Assembly: GCA_003194525.1 (NCBI GenBank)
Contig: NBIV01000008.1
Coordinates: 310,001-374,000, forward strand
Reading direction: 5' to 3'
DNA: 64,000 nucleotides
From: Gracilariopsis chorda
Lineage: Eukaryota; Rhodophyta; Florideophyceae; Gracilariales; Gracilariaceae
Part shown: positions 63,985 to 64,000 of the stretch, piece by piece
How the letters are laid out: each line of letters opens with the position of its first letter
Numbering within the stretch: the first letter of the stretch is position 1
The notes under the pieces: generated by a model
The model's database searches: none
What the model was told of the DNA's origin: nothing
Seen by the model: only the letters and a program-made list of their open reading frames with translations
Made by a program: the position numbers and the translations under genes

Positions 63985-64000
63985 CGGGGGTGATGCGGCG

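Overview
Nature of the window. This is eukaryotic nuclear DNA built almost entirely of transposable elements (TEs). It holds LTR retrotransposons of the Ty1/copia and Ty3/gypsy groups, some with chromodomains, a Helitron, three PIF/Harbinger elements, pogo/Tigger-like fragments and a piggyBac-like fragment. There is no operon structure and no ribosome-binding-site pattern, and I found no rRNA, tRNA or CRISPR array. The TE mixture and a DUF6818-type protein suggest a TE-rich alga (a multicellular red alga is my first guess), an oomycete or a fungus. This assignment is inference with low confidence. Layout 0-22 kb. A copia pol C-terminus with its LTR (1-2.3 kb) is followed by an AT-rich stretch and a piggyBac-like pseudogene (3.3-4.0 kb). 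A minus-strand chromodomain gypsy remnant follows (about 4.1-7.9 kb). Tandem, palindromic and hairpin repeats fill 7.9-9.2 kb. A decayed minus-strand Helitron (9.3-14.7 kb) is flanked by direct repeats. A plus-strand copia element occupies 16.6-20.7 kb, and more shuffled repeat modules lie at 21.0-22.1 kb. Layout 22-49 kb. Harbinger element 1 (22.2-24.8 kb) has terminal inverted repeats (TIRs). A minus-strand copia of the same family as the previous one lies at 25.0-29.0 kb, followed by a pogo remnant (30.2-31.6 kb). Harbinger element 2 (32,046-38,215) has TIRs and a TAA target duplication. It carries an intact transposase, a trihelix-like gene and an extra minus-strand gene with a double-stranded-RNA-binding-like segment. 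A second pogo fragment and Harbinger element 3 (38.9-41.2 kb) follow. A complete, young gypsy (41,859-48,597) has two 1,062-bp LTRs and a CCCCG target duplication. Layout 49-64 kb. A degenerate plus-strand gypsy without integrase (49.4-54.4 kb) is followed by an unrecognised 630-codon reading frame with six in-frame stops (55.0-56.9 kb). A degenerate minus-strand chromodomain gypsy runs from 57.4 kb to the window end. How the parts relate. The Harbinger elements pair a DDE nuclease with a DNA-binding partner gene, in elements 1 and 3 convergently. The LTR elements carry gag, protease, RT, RNase H and integrase. Older copies are inactivated mostly by in-frame TAA, TAG and TGA codons that look like C-to-T or G-to-A changes. 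The gypsy at 41.9-48.6 kb and the nuclease of Harbinger 2 are the only long, clearly intact TE proteins.
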